Below, piece by piece: positions 10,056 to 20,093 of a DNA stretch of 38,481 bases; the first letter of the stretch is position 1; every line of letters starts with the position of its first letter. The notes beneath the pieces were generated by a model. The model was not told where the DNA came from. It made no database searches and saw only the letters and a program-made list of their open reading frames with translations. The position numbers were made by a program, and so were the translations under genes. The DNA comes from Verrucomicrobiota bacterium (GTDB lineage Bacteria; Verrucomicrobiota; Verrucomicrobiia; Chthoniobacterales; UBA10450), in NCBI GenBank assembly GCA_003220075.1, contig QHRJ01000041.1:1-38481 (forward strand), read 5' to 3'.

Positions 10056-10607
10056 ATGCAGGGAGTTGAAGAAATACAGGTTCGTCCGTTTTCAAGTCGT
10101 GAAGAATACGAGCTGATGCTGGATTACTTTTATAAGGCGGATGATCTGTTTTTACGCGGGATGGGCGTAGACCGCTTGAAACTTCCTGAAAGAGACAAGT
10201 GGCTTGATGCTCTTTTAGCCGACCATGAGAAACCAGACAGGGAAAGAGACCGGTTTTACCTGGTTTGGATACTTCGAGGACGGCGTGTTGGACACTCAAG
10301 TATCAATAAGATCGTCATTGGCGACGAGAGCTTTATACATTTGCATTTGTGGAATTCACAATTGAGAGGAGCAGGTCTGGGGACCGAATTTGTGCGCCGA
10401 TCGGCCAACTTTTACTTCGAACGATTCAATCTGCAAAAACTCGTTTGCGAACCGTGGGCAGAGAATCCTGCTCCCAATCGAGTGCTAGAGAGACTCGGAT
10501 TCGCATTCGTTAGGCGCTATAGGACGACTCCCGGTGTCATTGCGTACGAACAAGATGTGAATCGCTATGAGTTGAGAAGACCAAACCTATCGCTCCAGCC
10601 CGCCTGA
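10056..10607 (+). CDS. GNAT family N-acetyltransferase, cassette 2 gene
   Basis: GNAT-like features (LWNSQLRGAGLGTEFVRRSANFYFERFNLQKLVCEPWAENPAPNRVLERLGFAFVRRY). ATG lies 4 bp after the attC1 GTTAGGC. Confidence 0.85.
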   Translation: MQGVEEIQVRPFSSREEYELMLDYFYKADDLFLRGMGVDRLKLPERDKWLDALLADHEKPDRERDRFYLVWILRGRRVGHSSINKIVIGDESFIHLHLWNSQLRGAGLGTEFVRRSANFYFERFNLQKLVCEPWAENPAPNRVLERLGFAFVRRYRTTPGVIAYEQDVNRYELRRPNLSLQPA

Positions 10608-10715
10608 GGCGGGCTCTACCTCGCCATGTGTTCGATTGTCGATCTTAGCTAGCGTGATTCAACCTGCTGCTACTTGCGCATGCCGGAGTCGCAGCTGAGC
10701 TTGTTCTCGTTAGCC
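10580..10715 (+). other. Degenerate integron attC site (attC2)
   Basis: R''-like accaaac; L'' gctccagc vs L' gctgagc (reverse complement GCTCAGC, one extra base); right end gcagctgagcttgttctcGTTAGCC is homologous to attC1 cggctgagcttgatctcGTTAGGC. The left end (aacctatcgctccagcccgcc) also aligns with attC1 (aaccagtcgctgcagccgacgcc). Confidence 0.65.
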
Positions 10716-10730
10716 TCAACCCGCCACGCA

Positions 10731-11300
10731 ATGAAAACCATTATTGCAATGTCATTCCTCGCCGTCTTATGCACAATGGCCCACGCACAAGACCCGGTGA
10801 AAACGAAACCCGCCGAGATATGGTTAAAGGTAGATCCAGGACAGTACATCATCATTTGCTGGAATAGTGGTCACGCCAAGACCACGCCGGTCCACCCTTT
10901 TACTGTCGAAGAGGTCGGCGCACGCGATAATCGACCACCGAAAGAAGATCTGGTCCTAAAGCTCTTTGACTTCCGGTTTGAGCTCGATGGCACTTTGCAT
11001 CAGGGAACGCAAGTTACCCGAATCGAAACCCCCTGGCCCCAGCATGCACGAGGTGGACATCTACCGTCTTCTCCAAGGCAGAACCGTGGCCGATCTAAAC
11101 GCCTGGCGGAAGCAGCAGGGCCATGGGGCTGTACCGGCGCAAGCCCTGGGCGGTGCACTCGACAGTCATGACATCCACAGGGTGGTATGGTTGCGAAAGA
11201 ATTCCCCCCCGGGGCGGTACGTGCTGCACTGTGAGATGCCTGTCGAAACAGTGAGTCACCCATGCCGATGTCGGAATGGTGCGTGAGATCGAGATCAAAT
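10731..11300 (+). pseudogene. Secreted hypothetical protein, cassette 3 gene, with two apparent frameshifts
   Basis: MKTIIAMSFLAVLCTMAHAQ signal peptide. The reading continues as HEVDIYRLLQGRTVADLNAWRK... in a second frame after about 11035, and as THADVGMVREIEIK* in another frame ending at about 11300. Confidence 0.6.
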
Positions 11301-11374
11301 GAGATTTGGTTATCAGTTATCAGGAAGAAGACTTGTCAAGGGATCGACTTACTCTGATGTCTGACCTCTGACCT

Positions 11375-13522
11375 CTAGCGCAGCAATTTCTCGAGCGAGG
11401 CGTCCGGTTCGGCGCCGAGCTCGGTTGCTTTGGTGTAGTGCCGCTTGGCCAGTTCTTTCGACGGCGGAGAGGCGGTAGCGTAGATAACAGCAAGATTAAA
11501 ATGAGCATCGGCGTAGTCCGGTTTGACCGCGATGGCTTCGAGCATCTCCTTTTCCGCCGCTTCCTGCCAGCCTTTCTGGCTGGCGGTAATCCCTAGGTAA
11601 TTGTGGGCGGCAGCGCTCTTAGGATTAATCGCTAGCGACTTGGTTAATTCGTTGAGGGCGTCGTCGAACTTACTTTGGCGATAGTAAACGATGCCCAACG
11701 TAGTATGCGCAAACTCATCCTTCGGCGCGATAGCTACTGCCTTCTTTAAGGTAAGTTCAGCTGCTTTCAGCTTGCCCGTCCTGAAGTAAACGACCCCGAG
11801 GTTCGAAAGGGAATAAAGATTGTTCGGGTTCTTGGTTAGTAGTTCCTGATATTGGCGCTCGGCCGCGTGATACTTCCCGTGATCGAAGTTTTCCTTCGCC
11901 TGTTTCGCGACATCCATTAGATCGCTCGGCACATTCGGTTTGAATCCGTTTTGCAAATTAGCTTCCGGCTGGGCCGTGTTATCCGTTGTCTCGACAATCG
12001 GTTCGCCCGGCTGATTGCCGGTTGCAGGCTTGGCGTAAGTAAAACTCGCCTTAACCGTGTTTGGACTTTCGTCCGAAATCGAAATGACCGGCTGGCGAAG
12101 TAGGGCCAGCTCTTCGTCGGTTAATTTCGTCACTGGTTGCGCCAGGAGCGCGATCTGTTCGTTCAAGGTATCCGATTTGATCTTTAGTTTATCGAACTCC
12201 GCCACCATCAATTTCTTGGCCTGCTCGCGACGCGCTTCTTCCTGCCGCTCACGCACCACAATATTACGCAAGATCTGGTTCTCGCGGGTCAGCTTCGCGG
12301 TCTCATCGGCGTTCGCACCGGTTAACTTCGCTTTCTCGAGTTGACTGGAAGTGTCCTCCAGTTGGCTGCGCAGTGAAGCCACCGCGACCTCAAAGTCTTT
12401 GTTCTGTTTTTCGCTTGCCGCCAGTTGCGCGCGCAGATCCTCCAACTGCTTCCTCGCGTCAGCTAGTTCCTGTGCTTTTTTCGGCTTATCCTCGCTGACC
12501 TCGCGCACCGTCTGTTCGGCGGTCGCGAGTTTCTCCTTTAGTTCGCTATTCTCGGCCAACAGAACCGCGACGCGATGCTCTGAATCTTTCAATCCGGTCA
12601 GCTGGCCCAGAGCGTCGTCGCGCTCTTTTGAGATCTTTGCAATCTGCGAGTTGGCGTCAGTCAATCTCGCGTTCTGCGAATCCCGTTCCTTTTCCGCCGT
12701 GGCGCGACCTTCCTCAGCGGCGGTGAGGGCCTGCTTCAACTGCGCAATCTGTCCTTTCAACGCTGCCTGCGCTTTCATGTCGGCGTTGCCGGTCTCCTGA
12801 ATTTTCTTCAACGAAGCCTGCGCTTCTGCCAGCTGGCCACGGACGCCTTTCTCTGCATTCTTCGTGTGTTCCAGCTCCTGTTGCGCCTGTTCCAGCTTCG
12901 AATTCGTTTCCTTCAATTTCGAATTCAGCTTCTCCTTTTCTTCCTCCACTTCGCTGACTTTGGAACGCGATTGTTGTAGTTCCGCTTCCAATTGATCGAC
13001 CTTATCCCGCAACTTTCGCGTCGCGTTCTTAATCGCGGCGTCGCTTGCAGGTGGCGCCAGCGCCGGGGCCGCGGCTTCTCGTTCCTTCGGAGGCGGCGAA
13101 GTTTGACCCGCCGGCTGCACAATTATCGACGGCTTCGATTTACCAATTTCGACCGTCGGCTCGGTGGATCGTTGTGGTGAAGGCTGAGTCTCAGCCGGCG
13201 GCGCATTGGTCGCGGCCAGATCCTGCTGCGTTCCAGATTTGCTCTGCACCCGCAGAATGCTTTCGGAAATCTTACGGCTGCGGTATTCGACGATGGCCGG
13301 CTGCCACTCCGAGTGCGTTTTCTTTAGCTCCTCGAGCAGGCTGCCGGCTAAGCGGTATTTTGCCAGGGCCCGCGTATATTGGTTGTCGCGCTCAAGTTTT
13401 TCGCCCTGCTGCGCGGTCATGTAGGCCTTGAGAAACGTCTCGCTCGGGTCGTCACTCTGCGATTGCGCGCTGGCGACGACGAACAACAGTCCTGCGAGTA
13501 GGAGCGAACCAAGTCGGGTCAT
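11375..13522 (-). CDS. Secreted coiled-coil / TPR repeat protein
   Basis: Signal peptide MTRLGSLLLAGLLFVVASAQ, long Glu/Lys/Gln coiled coil, C-terminal TPRs (NNLYSLSNLGVVYFRTGKLKAAELTLKKAVAIAPKD). The ORF extends to 13585. Confidence 0.88.
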   Translation of the reverse strand: MTRLGSLLLAGLLFVVASAQSQSDDPSETFLKAYMTAQQGEKLERDNQYTRALAKYRLAGSLLEELKKTHSEWQPAIVEYRSRKISESILRVQSKSGTQQDLAATNAPPAETQPSPQRSTEPTVEIGKSKPSIIVQPAGQTSPPPKEREAAAPALAPPASDAAIKNATRKLRDKVDQLEAELQQSRSKVSEVEEEKEKLNSKLKETNSKLEQAQQELEHTKNAEKGVRGQLAEAQASLKKIQETGNADMKAQAALKGQIAQLKQALTAAEEGRATAEKERDSQNARLTDANSQIAKISKERDDALGQLTGLKDSEHRVAVLLAENSELKEKLATAEQTVREVSEDKPKKAQELADARKQLEDLRAQLAASEKQNKDFEVAVASLRSQLEDTSSQLEKAKLTGANADETAKLTRENQILRNIVVRERQEEARREQAKKLMVAEFDKLKIKSDTLNEQIALLAQPVTKLTDEELALLRQPVISISDESPNTVKASFTYAKPATGNQPGEPIVETTDNTAQPEANLQNGFKPNVPSDLMDVAKQAKENFDHGKYHAAERQYQELLTKNPNNLYSLSNLGVVYFRTGKLKAAELTLKKAVAIAPKDEFAHTTLGIVYYRQSKFDDALNELTKSLAINPKSAAAHNYLGITASQKGWQEAAEKEMLEAIAVKPDYADAHFNLAVIYATASPPSKELAKRHYTKATELGAEPDASLEKLLR

Positions 13523-13681
13523 GCGGGGACGAGCGCCTAGAATAACCCGGCGCGCGCCGCTTGCAATGCTAAGGAGAAGCACCACGGCGTTGCTGTCAGC
13601 GAAGAGTGTGCCAAGCTCTGACGGTTTGGGGGGTTTGCCTTTGCAATCGGAAATCTAAAACCTAGAATCTGAGATTCACCC

Positions 13682-13754
13682 GGTGGCCATAGCTCAATGG
13701 TAGAGCCCCAGATTGTGGTTCTGGTTGTTGCGGGTTCGAGTCCCGTTGGCCACC
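13682..13754 (+). tRNA. tRNA-His (GTG)
   Basis: Acceptor GGTGGCCA/TGGCCACC including G-1, D-arm agctcaatggtagagc, anticodon loop around gtg, T-arm gggttcgagtccc. Confidence 0.93.
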
Positions 13755-13826
13755 CTGTTTTTCAGCGTGAGAGGGTCTGCGCCTGCGACTTTTCACATCT
13801 CACTTCTCACCAATCACCTGAACCTT

Positions 13827-13903
13827 GTGCCTGTAGCTCAACCGGATAGAGCTTCTGACTTCGGATCAGAAGGTTGGGGGTTCGAATCCCTCCAGGCACG
13901 CCA
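13827..13903 (+). tRNA. tRNA-Arg (TCG), CCA encoded
   Basis: Acceptor GTGCCTG/CAGGCAC, anticodon arm TTCTGA-CTTCGGA-TCAGAA, T-arm gggttcgaatccc, followed by G and CCA. Confidence 0.93.
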
Positions 13904-13915
13904 TCTCCTCGTCCC

Positions 13916-14587
13916 ATGAATCTTTCACGCCGCGAACTCGACAACACCGTCGTTAACATCGAGCTCACCCTTGCCAGCATCATCCAAGGCGTCGCGCTCT
14001 ATTTCCTGACCGAGAACGCGCGTACCGCGTTATCGCTCAATAACTGGCCAGCCCTTCTTTATATGAGCGCGGGCTTGTGCGTGATCTTTATCTTTTGGTC
14101 GCGCTCGATTATTCACACCCTCACCCTTATCAAGTGTCCACTCGAGTTTGGTCATAACTTTTTCTACATCGCCTGCGCCCTGGGCGAAGCCATTCTCTTC
14201 ACCCGGCTCGAGCGACCGCTGGCCTGGTTCCGCTTGAGCACCGCCTATGCCGCATTCGTTTGGCTGCTTTTCGTCTATGATGTGCGGTTGATTCGGGCGC
14301 GTCTGCGCGAAGCCGCTAACGAGGCCGAGAGGTCCCTCTATCAGCGCACGATGGAGGATCAATCGCTCAATATCCGGGTGCTGGTGCCCTTGCTTTTCTT
14401 TTTCAACCTCGGCTGCGCTCTCGCGATTAACCATTGGCCGGACTTTTTCATCGATCGCGCCGGCAACGTTTGGTTAATCGCCGCCCAGTTGCTCTCGTTT
14501 CTCATTTATCTCTTTTATGTGATACGGTTCTACAACAGGCTTGCTCCCTTTATCTTGCGCAGCCACGAAGCGACGCGCCAATCCTGA
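13916..14587 (+). CDS. Hypothetical multi-pass membrane protein
   Basis: 223 aa from MNLSRRELDNT with several hydrophobic spans. The upstream extension is tRNA read-through. Confidence 0.75.
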   Translation: MNLSRRELDNTVVNIELTLASIIQGVALYFLTENARTALSLNNWPALLYMSAGLCVIFIFWSRSIIHTLTLIKCPLEFGHNFFYIACALGEAILFTRLERPLAWFRLSTAYAAFVWLLFVYDVRLIRARLREAANEAERSLYQRTMEDQSLNIRVLVPLLFFFNLGCALAINHWPDFFIDRAGNVWLIAAQLLSFLIYLFYVIRFYNRLAPFILRSHEATRQS

Positions 14588-14660
14588 TCGCGTTCCCGTT
14601 TTTCAACAACATGGACGCGCAGGTGCAACTCGACCTGGTCGTCAAATACAGTGTATATAG

Positions 14661-15617
14661 TTGCTTTTACCTGTGAAAGCGCTCACGGCCCGTTCCCGTT
14701 CCATTCTAAAATCACCCGCTCGCAGTCGATCGCGTTGGAGCGTGCCGAGCGTGGATCAAGTGATGGCGGAAGAACGAGCCGCCGCCTTCGCCCGGCGAAG
14801 CATCAAAACGTCGAGCAAGCTCGAGGGCCTCAAGTTAGTGGTTTCGATGATGGACCTGACCACGCTCGAAGGCAGCGATAGTCCGGGAAAAATCGCGTTC
14901 CTTTGCCGCAAAGCGATGCAACCACTCGATCCCCACTACCAGGTGCCGAGCTGCGCGGCCGTTTGCGTCTATCCAAATCTGGTTAGAATCGCGAGAAAAT
15001 TTCTCGAACGCTCCAGCGTCAAAGTCGCCTCGGTCGCGACTGCGTATCCGGCCGGATTGATGCCGGCAAAATTGAAACTCCGGGAAGTTCGTGGAGCGGT
15101 TCGTGATGGCGCCGACGAGATCGACATGGTGATCAATCGCGCAAGTTTTCTGGCGGGCGAATACGACCGCGTTTTCGACGAGATCGCGGCGACCAGGGGG
15201 GCGTGCGGGGCCGCGCATTTAAAGACTATTCTCGAAACCGGTGAGTTGCAGACCTACGATAACGTTCGCCTGGCCAGCGAAATTGCGATGCGGGCCGGAG
15301 CGGATTTCATCAAGACTTCAACGGGAAAAATTTCACCTGCCGCGACCATGTCGGTAACGTTGGTGATGTTGGAAGCAATTCGCGATTATTTTTACGAGAC
15401 CGGGATTCGGATTGGCATGAAACCGGCCGGCGGAATTCGCACTGCCAAGGAAGCGCTGGCCTACCTCGTGATGGTCAAGGAAACATTGGGCGACGATTGG
15501 CTCACACCCGCTCTTTTTCGCTTTGGCGCCAGCACACTCCTGAACGATGTCCTGATGCAACTGGTAAAAGTAATCGACGCCAACTACCAGAGCGCGGATT
15601 ATTTTTCCTTGCCTTAA
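14661..15617 (+). CDS. deoC: Deoxyribose-phosphate aldolase
   Basis: SCAAVCVYPNLV, VASVATAYPAG, DEIDMVINRASFLAG, LKTILETGEL, ADFIKTSTGK, GMKPAGGIRTA motifs. The start may be internal (about 14751-14763). Confidence 0.93.
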   Translation: MLLPVKALTARSRSILKSPARSRSRWSVPSVDQVMAEERAAAFARRSIKTSSKLEGLKLVVSMMDLTTLEGSDSPGKIAFLCRKAMQPLDPHYQVPSCAAVCVYPNLVRIARKFLERSSVKVASVATAYPAGLMPAKLKLREVRGAVRDGADEIDMVINRASFLAGEYDRVFDEIAATRGACGAAHLKTILETGELQTYDNVRLASEIAMRAGADFIKTSTGKISPAATMSVTLVMLEAIRDYFYETGIRIGMKPAGGIRTAKEALAYLVMVKETLGDDWLTPALFRFGASTLLNDVLMQLVKVIDANYQSADYFSLP

Positions 15618-15621
15618 CTTT

Positions 15622-17157
15622 ATGCCACGACGGAAACCAAGCACGTCGCAGCTCGCGATTGTCGATCGAAACGGCGAGGCCGACGAACGGCCGGTCGCAA
15701 AAAGGCCTTTGGATTTCGGCGAGCGTTGGAGTTACGCGCCCGCGCCAGAAGCGAGCAACTACATTAAACTGCACGACCGCTATCAGCTTTTCATTAACGG
15801 CAGATTCGTGGCGCCGAAGTCTGGCAACTATTTCGACTCCATTAACCCGGCCACAGAAGAGAAACTGGCGGAGATCGGTGCTGCTAATGAAAAGGATATT
15901 GATCTCGCGGTAAAAGCGGCGCGACGCGCTTACAGAAATGTCTGGTCAAAAATGCCGGGACGCGAGCGGGGAAAATACCTTTTTCGTATTGCGCGCTTGA
16001 TTCAAGAAAAGGCGCGCGAGCTGGCCGTGCTTGAAACAATGGACGGCGGCAAAACCATCAAGGAATCGCGCGACATCGATTTGCCGTTGGTGGCGGCACA
16101 TTTTTTTTACTACGCAGGCTGGGCCGACAAATTGGAATACGCTTTTCCCGGCCGAAAAGCGCGGCCACTCGGCGTCGCCGGTCAAATCATTCCGTGGAAT
16201 TTTCCGTTGCTGATGGCGGCGTGGAAGCTGGCGCCGGCGCTTGCTTGCGGAAACACCTGTGTCCTGAAGCCGGCCGAGACCACTTCCATCACCGCTCTTC
16301 ATCTCGCCCAAATTTTGCAGGAAGCGGAATTACCCGATGGCGTGGTTAACATCGTAACTGGCGCCGGCAAAACTGGCAGCGCACTCATCAATCACACCGA
16401 TATCGACAAGATTGCGTTTACTGGTTCGACTGAAGTTGGGAAACGAATCGCGTCAGCTGTCGTTCGGACGAAGAAAAAATTGACCCTCGAGCTTGGCGGC
16501 AAAGCGGCCAACATCATTTTCGACGACGCGCCAATCGATCAGGCGGTGGAAGGAATTATTGCCGGAATTTATTTTAATCAGGGCCACGTTTGCTGCGCCG
16601 GTTCGCGTTTGTTCGTGCAGGAGAGCGTTTTTTCAAACGTCATTCGCAAGTTGCGCGATCGCATTTCCACGCTGCGAGTAGGCGATCCACTCGACAAAAA
16701 CACCGACATCGGCGCGATTAATTCCCGGGCGCAACTGGACAAAATTTGCGAGCTGGTGGACAGCGGATTGAAACAAGGCGCGCAACTGGTGCAATCACGC
16801 GCCCGTTTACCAGCTAAAGGCTACTGGTATCCACCGAGTTTCTTCACTGGGGTAACCGCCTCGCATCGGATCGCGCTGGAAGAGATTTTCGGCCCGGTTC
16901 TGAGTGTAATGACTTTCCGCACGCCGGAGGAAGCAATCGCACGTGCCAACAATACCCCTTACGGATTAAGCGCCGGCGTCTGGACGGACAAGGGGAGCAA
17001 AATTTTCAAGATCGTAAACCAACTGCGCGCAGGCGTGGTTTGGGCGAACACCTACAACAAATTTGATCCCTCCAGCCCATTCGGTGGCTACAAAGAAAGC
17101 GGTTTTGGCCGCGAAGGCGGGCGGCACGGTTTGCTACCGTATCTCACTCTCAGTTAA
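15622..17157 (+). CDS. Aldehyde dehydrogenase (NAD-dependent family)
   Basis: IIPWNFPLLMAAWKLAPALACGNTCVLKPAE, FTGSTEVGKRI, LELGGKAANIIF, NQGHVCCAGSRLFV catalytic Cys, FGGYKESGFGREGG. Confidence 0.95.
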   Translation: MPRRKPSTSQLAIVDRNGEADERPVAKRPLDFGERWSYAPAPEASNYIKLHDRYQLFINGRFVAPKSGNYFDSINPATEEKLAEIGAANEKDIDLAVKAARRAYRNVWSKMPGRERGKYLFRIARLIQEKARELAVLETMDGGKTIKESRDIDLPLVAAHFFYYAGWADKLEYAFPGRKARPLGVAGQIIPWNFPLLMAAWKLAPALACGNTCVLKPAETTSITALHLAQILQEAELPDGVVNIVTGAGKTGSALINHTDIDKIAFTGSTEVGKRIASAVVRTKKKLTLELGGKAANIIFDDAPIDQAVEGIIAGIYFNQGHVCCAGSRLFVQESVFSNVIRKLRDRISTLRVGDPLDKNTDIGAINSRAQLDKICELVDSGLKQGAQLVQSRARLPAKGYWYPPSFFTGVTASHRIALEEIFGPVLSVMTFRTPEEAIARANNTPYGLSAGVWTDKGSKIFKIVNQLRAGVVWANTYNKFDPSSPFGGYKESGFGREGGRHGLLPYLTLS

Positions 17158-17189
17158 ATCGCAGCGCCTCCTTCTTTCTCCAAGAAATT

Positions 17190-20051
17190 GTGAGAGCGAT
17201 CTTAATATCGTTAGCTGCGATCTTTGGCGTGACTGCGATTGCCGGCCTAACGTGGCTTTGCCAGCGCGACCCCGAAATCAACTTCCTCCGGCCGGATAAA
17301 CGTGCCGAATGGATCTTTTTTCCGTCCGCGGTCGAGGTCAAGGCACGTGGCGTGGCCAACCTGGACACACTTTTTCGTCATGACTTCACCCTCCAGCGAC
17401 CGGCGCTAAGAGCACTCCTTACCGTTCGAGCAGCGAAGCAGGTACAGTTGACAATAAATGATCGAAAGGTCGATCTCGTTGCCAATCACAATTGGAAGGA
17501 TGCCTCGACGGTTGAGGTTTCCGGGTTGCTGCACGAAGGCCGGAACCGAATTGAAGCCAGAGTATTTAACGACAACGGTCCCCCTGCTTTATGGTTATTG
17601 CTTAGCGGCGATCAATTCTCACTCCGGAGCGACCAGAATTGGATTGCTTCATTCGCGGGCTCGTCCTGGCGAGCGGCTGCTCTTGCTACTTCACCAAGAC
17701 CGCCAGGCCGGGGCAATTCGATTGATACTAGCGAGCGAACGATAGCTAGTCTCACTAAAGTCTGGCCGCTCTGGCTGCTGTTCGGTGCCGTTGCGCTGGT
17801 TTTTTGGGTGGGAGGGAACTGGTGGCTTAATCGCCATTCCATGGACGTTGATTGGATGACGCTCGTCATGGTCTTCGGTTTTGTTCTCTTGTGGCTGATC
17901 CTTTTTTGGCATAACGCGCAAATTCTCCCCGCAGTCGTTGGATTCGATGCCATGCAGCACCTTAATTACATCAAGTATTTACAGGAACATCACAGTCTTC
18001 CCCTGCCCGCACAGGGAATGGAGATGTTCCATCCTCCGCTTTACTACATCATTTCGGCGGTTGTCCTTTCTTTATTCCATCTATCTGCGACTGATCCTTC
18101 GGCAATCTTACTGCTGCGCGCGCTCACGACGCTGTTTGGTATCGCGCAGTTCGTCCTAGTCTTCGCCGCTTTGCGACTGATTTTTCCAAATCGCCCCAAA
18201 CTTCAATTGGTTGGCGGCGGTCTGGCGGCTTTTCTGCCAATGCAACTCTACATGTCGCATTATCCCACGAACGAGACCTTGGCAGCACTTCTCGTTTCCG
18301 CTTCCCTTTATTTTGCGCTTCGGATGGCGAAGGGCGGTGCGGCAACGTGGAAAAGCTATTGCGTTCTGGGGCTGTTGATAGGTGCTGCACTGCTAACAAA
18401 GGCGACCGCTGTTTTGGTAGTCCCCTTTATCGTCCTGGCTCTTGCCCGTCAACTGACCTGCCAGCGAGCATCCGTTACAAGGTGGGCCGGAATGCTCGGC
18501 AGCATGCTCTGCATTGCGATCCTGATCTGCGCTTGGCACTACATTCGGATTTCGCAATACGGGAGCCCACTCATCGGCGGCTCGGATCCCGTGATCGGCG
18601 TTTTCTGGTGGCAAGACGATGGCTATCACACAGTCTCTTACTTCGCCCGTTTTGGTGAGAGTCTGGTCCACCCATTATTTAGCGCAACCGCATCATTCTT
18701 TGATGGGCTCTACTCTACTTTGTGGGGGGATGGATTATGCAGTGGAGTATCGGACTTATCGATACGCCCGCCCTGGAACTATAACCTGATGTGCGCCGGC
18801 TATCTTCTTTCGTTATTGCCTACTCTTCTTCTTTTAGTCGGCGTAATGACATCCTTATGGCAACTATTTCGTGAGCCGCGCTCTGACATTTTTATTTTCG
18901 TTGGTTTTTCCCTGGCTGTAGCCATGGGACTGCTCTATTACAATCTTAAGGTCCCATGCTATGGCTCTGCCAAAGCATTTTATGGATTGAGCGCTCTCGT
19001 CCCGCTCGGTTTCTTCGCAGCAGTCGGATGGAATGTTGTCACCGACGGAAGAAAATGGCGTCAACTACCAATCGCGATTCTGCTGACAGTTTGGGCGATG
19101 AATAGCTTTGGTTCGTTCTGGATTTACGATCCGGTAGCACAACATGTCATCACTGCGATGCATCTTTGGGCAGGCAAAAAGCCGGATGCGGCACTAGGGG
19201 AAGCTAAAAAGGCGGTAGCTGCCGATCCTTCTGATGCCGCAGCAAGAATAGCCCTGGCCACCACCTTGGAGGATGCGAGACAATCCAGCGAAGCTCTGCA
19301 GGAAGCCGAGCATGCGACAGAGCTTGCGCCGCTGGATGGGGCAACTCACTTGAAACTTGGGACGCTGTTGTTCAAGCAGAACAAGCTGGAGAGAGCAATC
19401 GAGGAGGCCCGTCTGGCCGTGGCTTACGCGCCGGAAAATACGCGTGCCCATTTACTTCTTCTGGTTTCTTTGTTTTATCACGATGAAGATCCGGTCGATG
19501 CGGCGCGCGAGGCTCTGGCGATTTCGCCTTACGATGCTGAGCTCCATCGTGTGCTAGGTGTAGCCCTGACGCGAAAGACGGAGTCGATAGACGCTTTTAA
19601 TCAACTAACTTACTCTGTCCTGCTTAGACCGGACCGGATGGAAGCACATTCGGAGCTTCACCGTGCCCTGCTCGCACTCATCAATTCCCTTGATGCCGCA
19701 AAGCTTCTTCGCCAAGCGGCTTCCTCGATTCCCGATTCAGCCGTCGCGCTGGACGAACTGGCCTGGGTCTTCGCTACTCACCCAAGTGAGGAGTTGCGTG
19801 ACGGCCATGAAGCGGTCCGTCTGGCCGAGCATGCTTGTGCTCTGACAAAACGGACGAACCCAATCTTCCTCGCAACTTTAGCTGCCGCTTACGCCGAGAC
19901 CGGAAACTTTGGTCAAGCGATCAGCACAATTCAGGAGTCAATCTCGAAAGCCCGTTCAAACAATAACACGGACGGAATCGCGTTAGGTGAGAAGTTTCTC
20001 GGTTTTTTTCAATCGAACACACCTATTCGCCAAGATCCAAACTCGAAATAA
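17190..20051 (+). CDS. Large membrane protein with GT-C (GT39-like) glycosyltransferase core and C-terminal TPRs
   Basis: Multi-TM region with GFDAMQHLNYIKYLQEHHSLPLPAQGMEMFHPPLYYIISA, and a C-terminal TPR region (AALGEAKKAVAADPSDAAARIALATTLEDARQSSEALQEAEHATELAPLD). Confidence 0.8.
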   Translation: MRAILISLAAIFGVTAIAGLTWLCQRDPEINFLRPDKRAEWIFFPSAVEVKARGVANLDTLFRHDFTLQRPALRALLTVRAAKQVQLTINDRKVDLVANHNWKDASTVEVSGLLHEGRNRIEARVFNDNGPPALWLLLSGDQFSLRSDQNWIASFAGSSWRAAALATSPRPPGRGNSIDTSERTIASLTKVWPLWLLFGAVALVFWVGGNWWLNRHSMDVDWMTLVMVFGFVLLWLILFWHNAQILPAVVGFDAMQHLNYIKYLQEHHSLPLPAQGMEMFHPPLYYIISAVVLSLFHLSATDPSAILLLRALTTLFGIAQFVLVFAALRLIFPNRPKLQLVGGGLAAFLPMQLYMSHYPTNETLAALLVSASLYFALRMAKGGAATWKSYCVLGLLIGAALLTKATAVLVVPFIVLALARQLTCQRASVTRWAGMLGSMLCIAILICAWHYIRISQYGSPLIGGSDPVIGVFWWQDDGYHTVSYFARFGESLVHPLFSATASFFDGLYSTLWGDGLCSGVSDLSIRPPWNYNLMCAGYLLSLLPTLLLLVGVMTSLWQLFREPRSDIFIFVGFSLAVAMGLLYYNLKVPCYGSAKAFYGLSALVPLGFFAAVGWNVVTDGRKWRQLPIAILLTVWAMNSFGSFWIYDPVAQHVITAMHLWAGKKPDAALGEAKKAVAADPSDAAARIALATTLEDARQSSEALQEAEHATELAPLDGATHLKLGTLLFKQNKLERAIEEARLAVAYAPENTRAHLLLLVSLFYHDEDPVDAAREALAISPYDAELHRVLGVALTRKTESIDAFNQLTYSVLLRPDRMEAHSELHRALLALINSLDAAKLLRQAASSIPDSAVALDELAWVFATHPSEELRDGHEAVRLAEHACALTKRTNPIFLATLAAAYAETGNFGQAISTIQESISKARSNNNTDGIALGEKFLGFFQSNTPIRQDPNSK

Positions 20052-20093
20052 ATCTCAGCCCGGGCTGCTTCAGACAACATAGGCAATGGATTG

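Noticed and set aside
17190-17215. cgttagc string near the start of the GT-C/TPR protein
   Set aside because: Coding sequence and no attC architecture; chance match.
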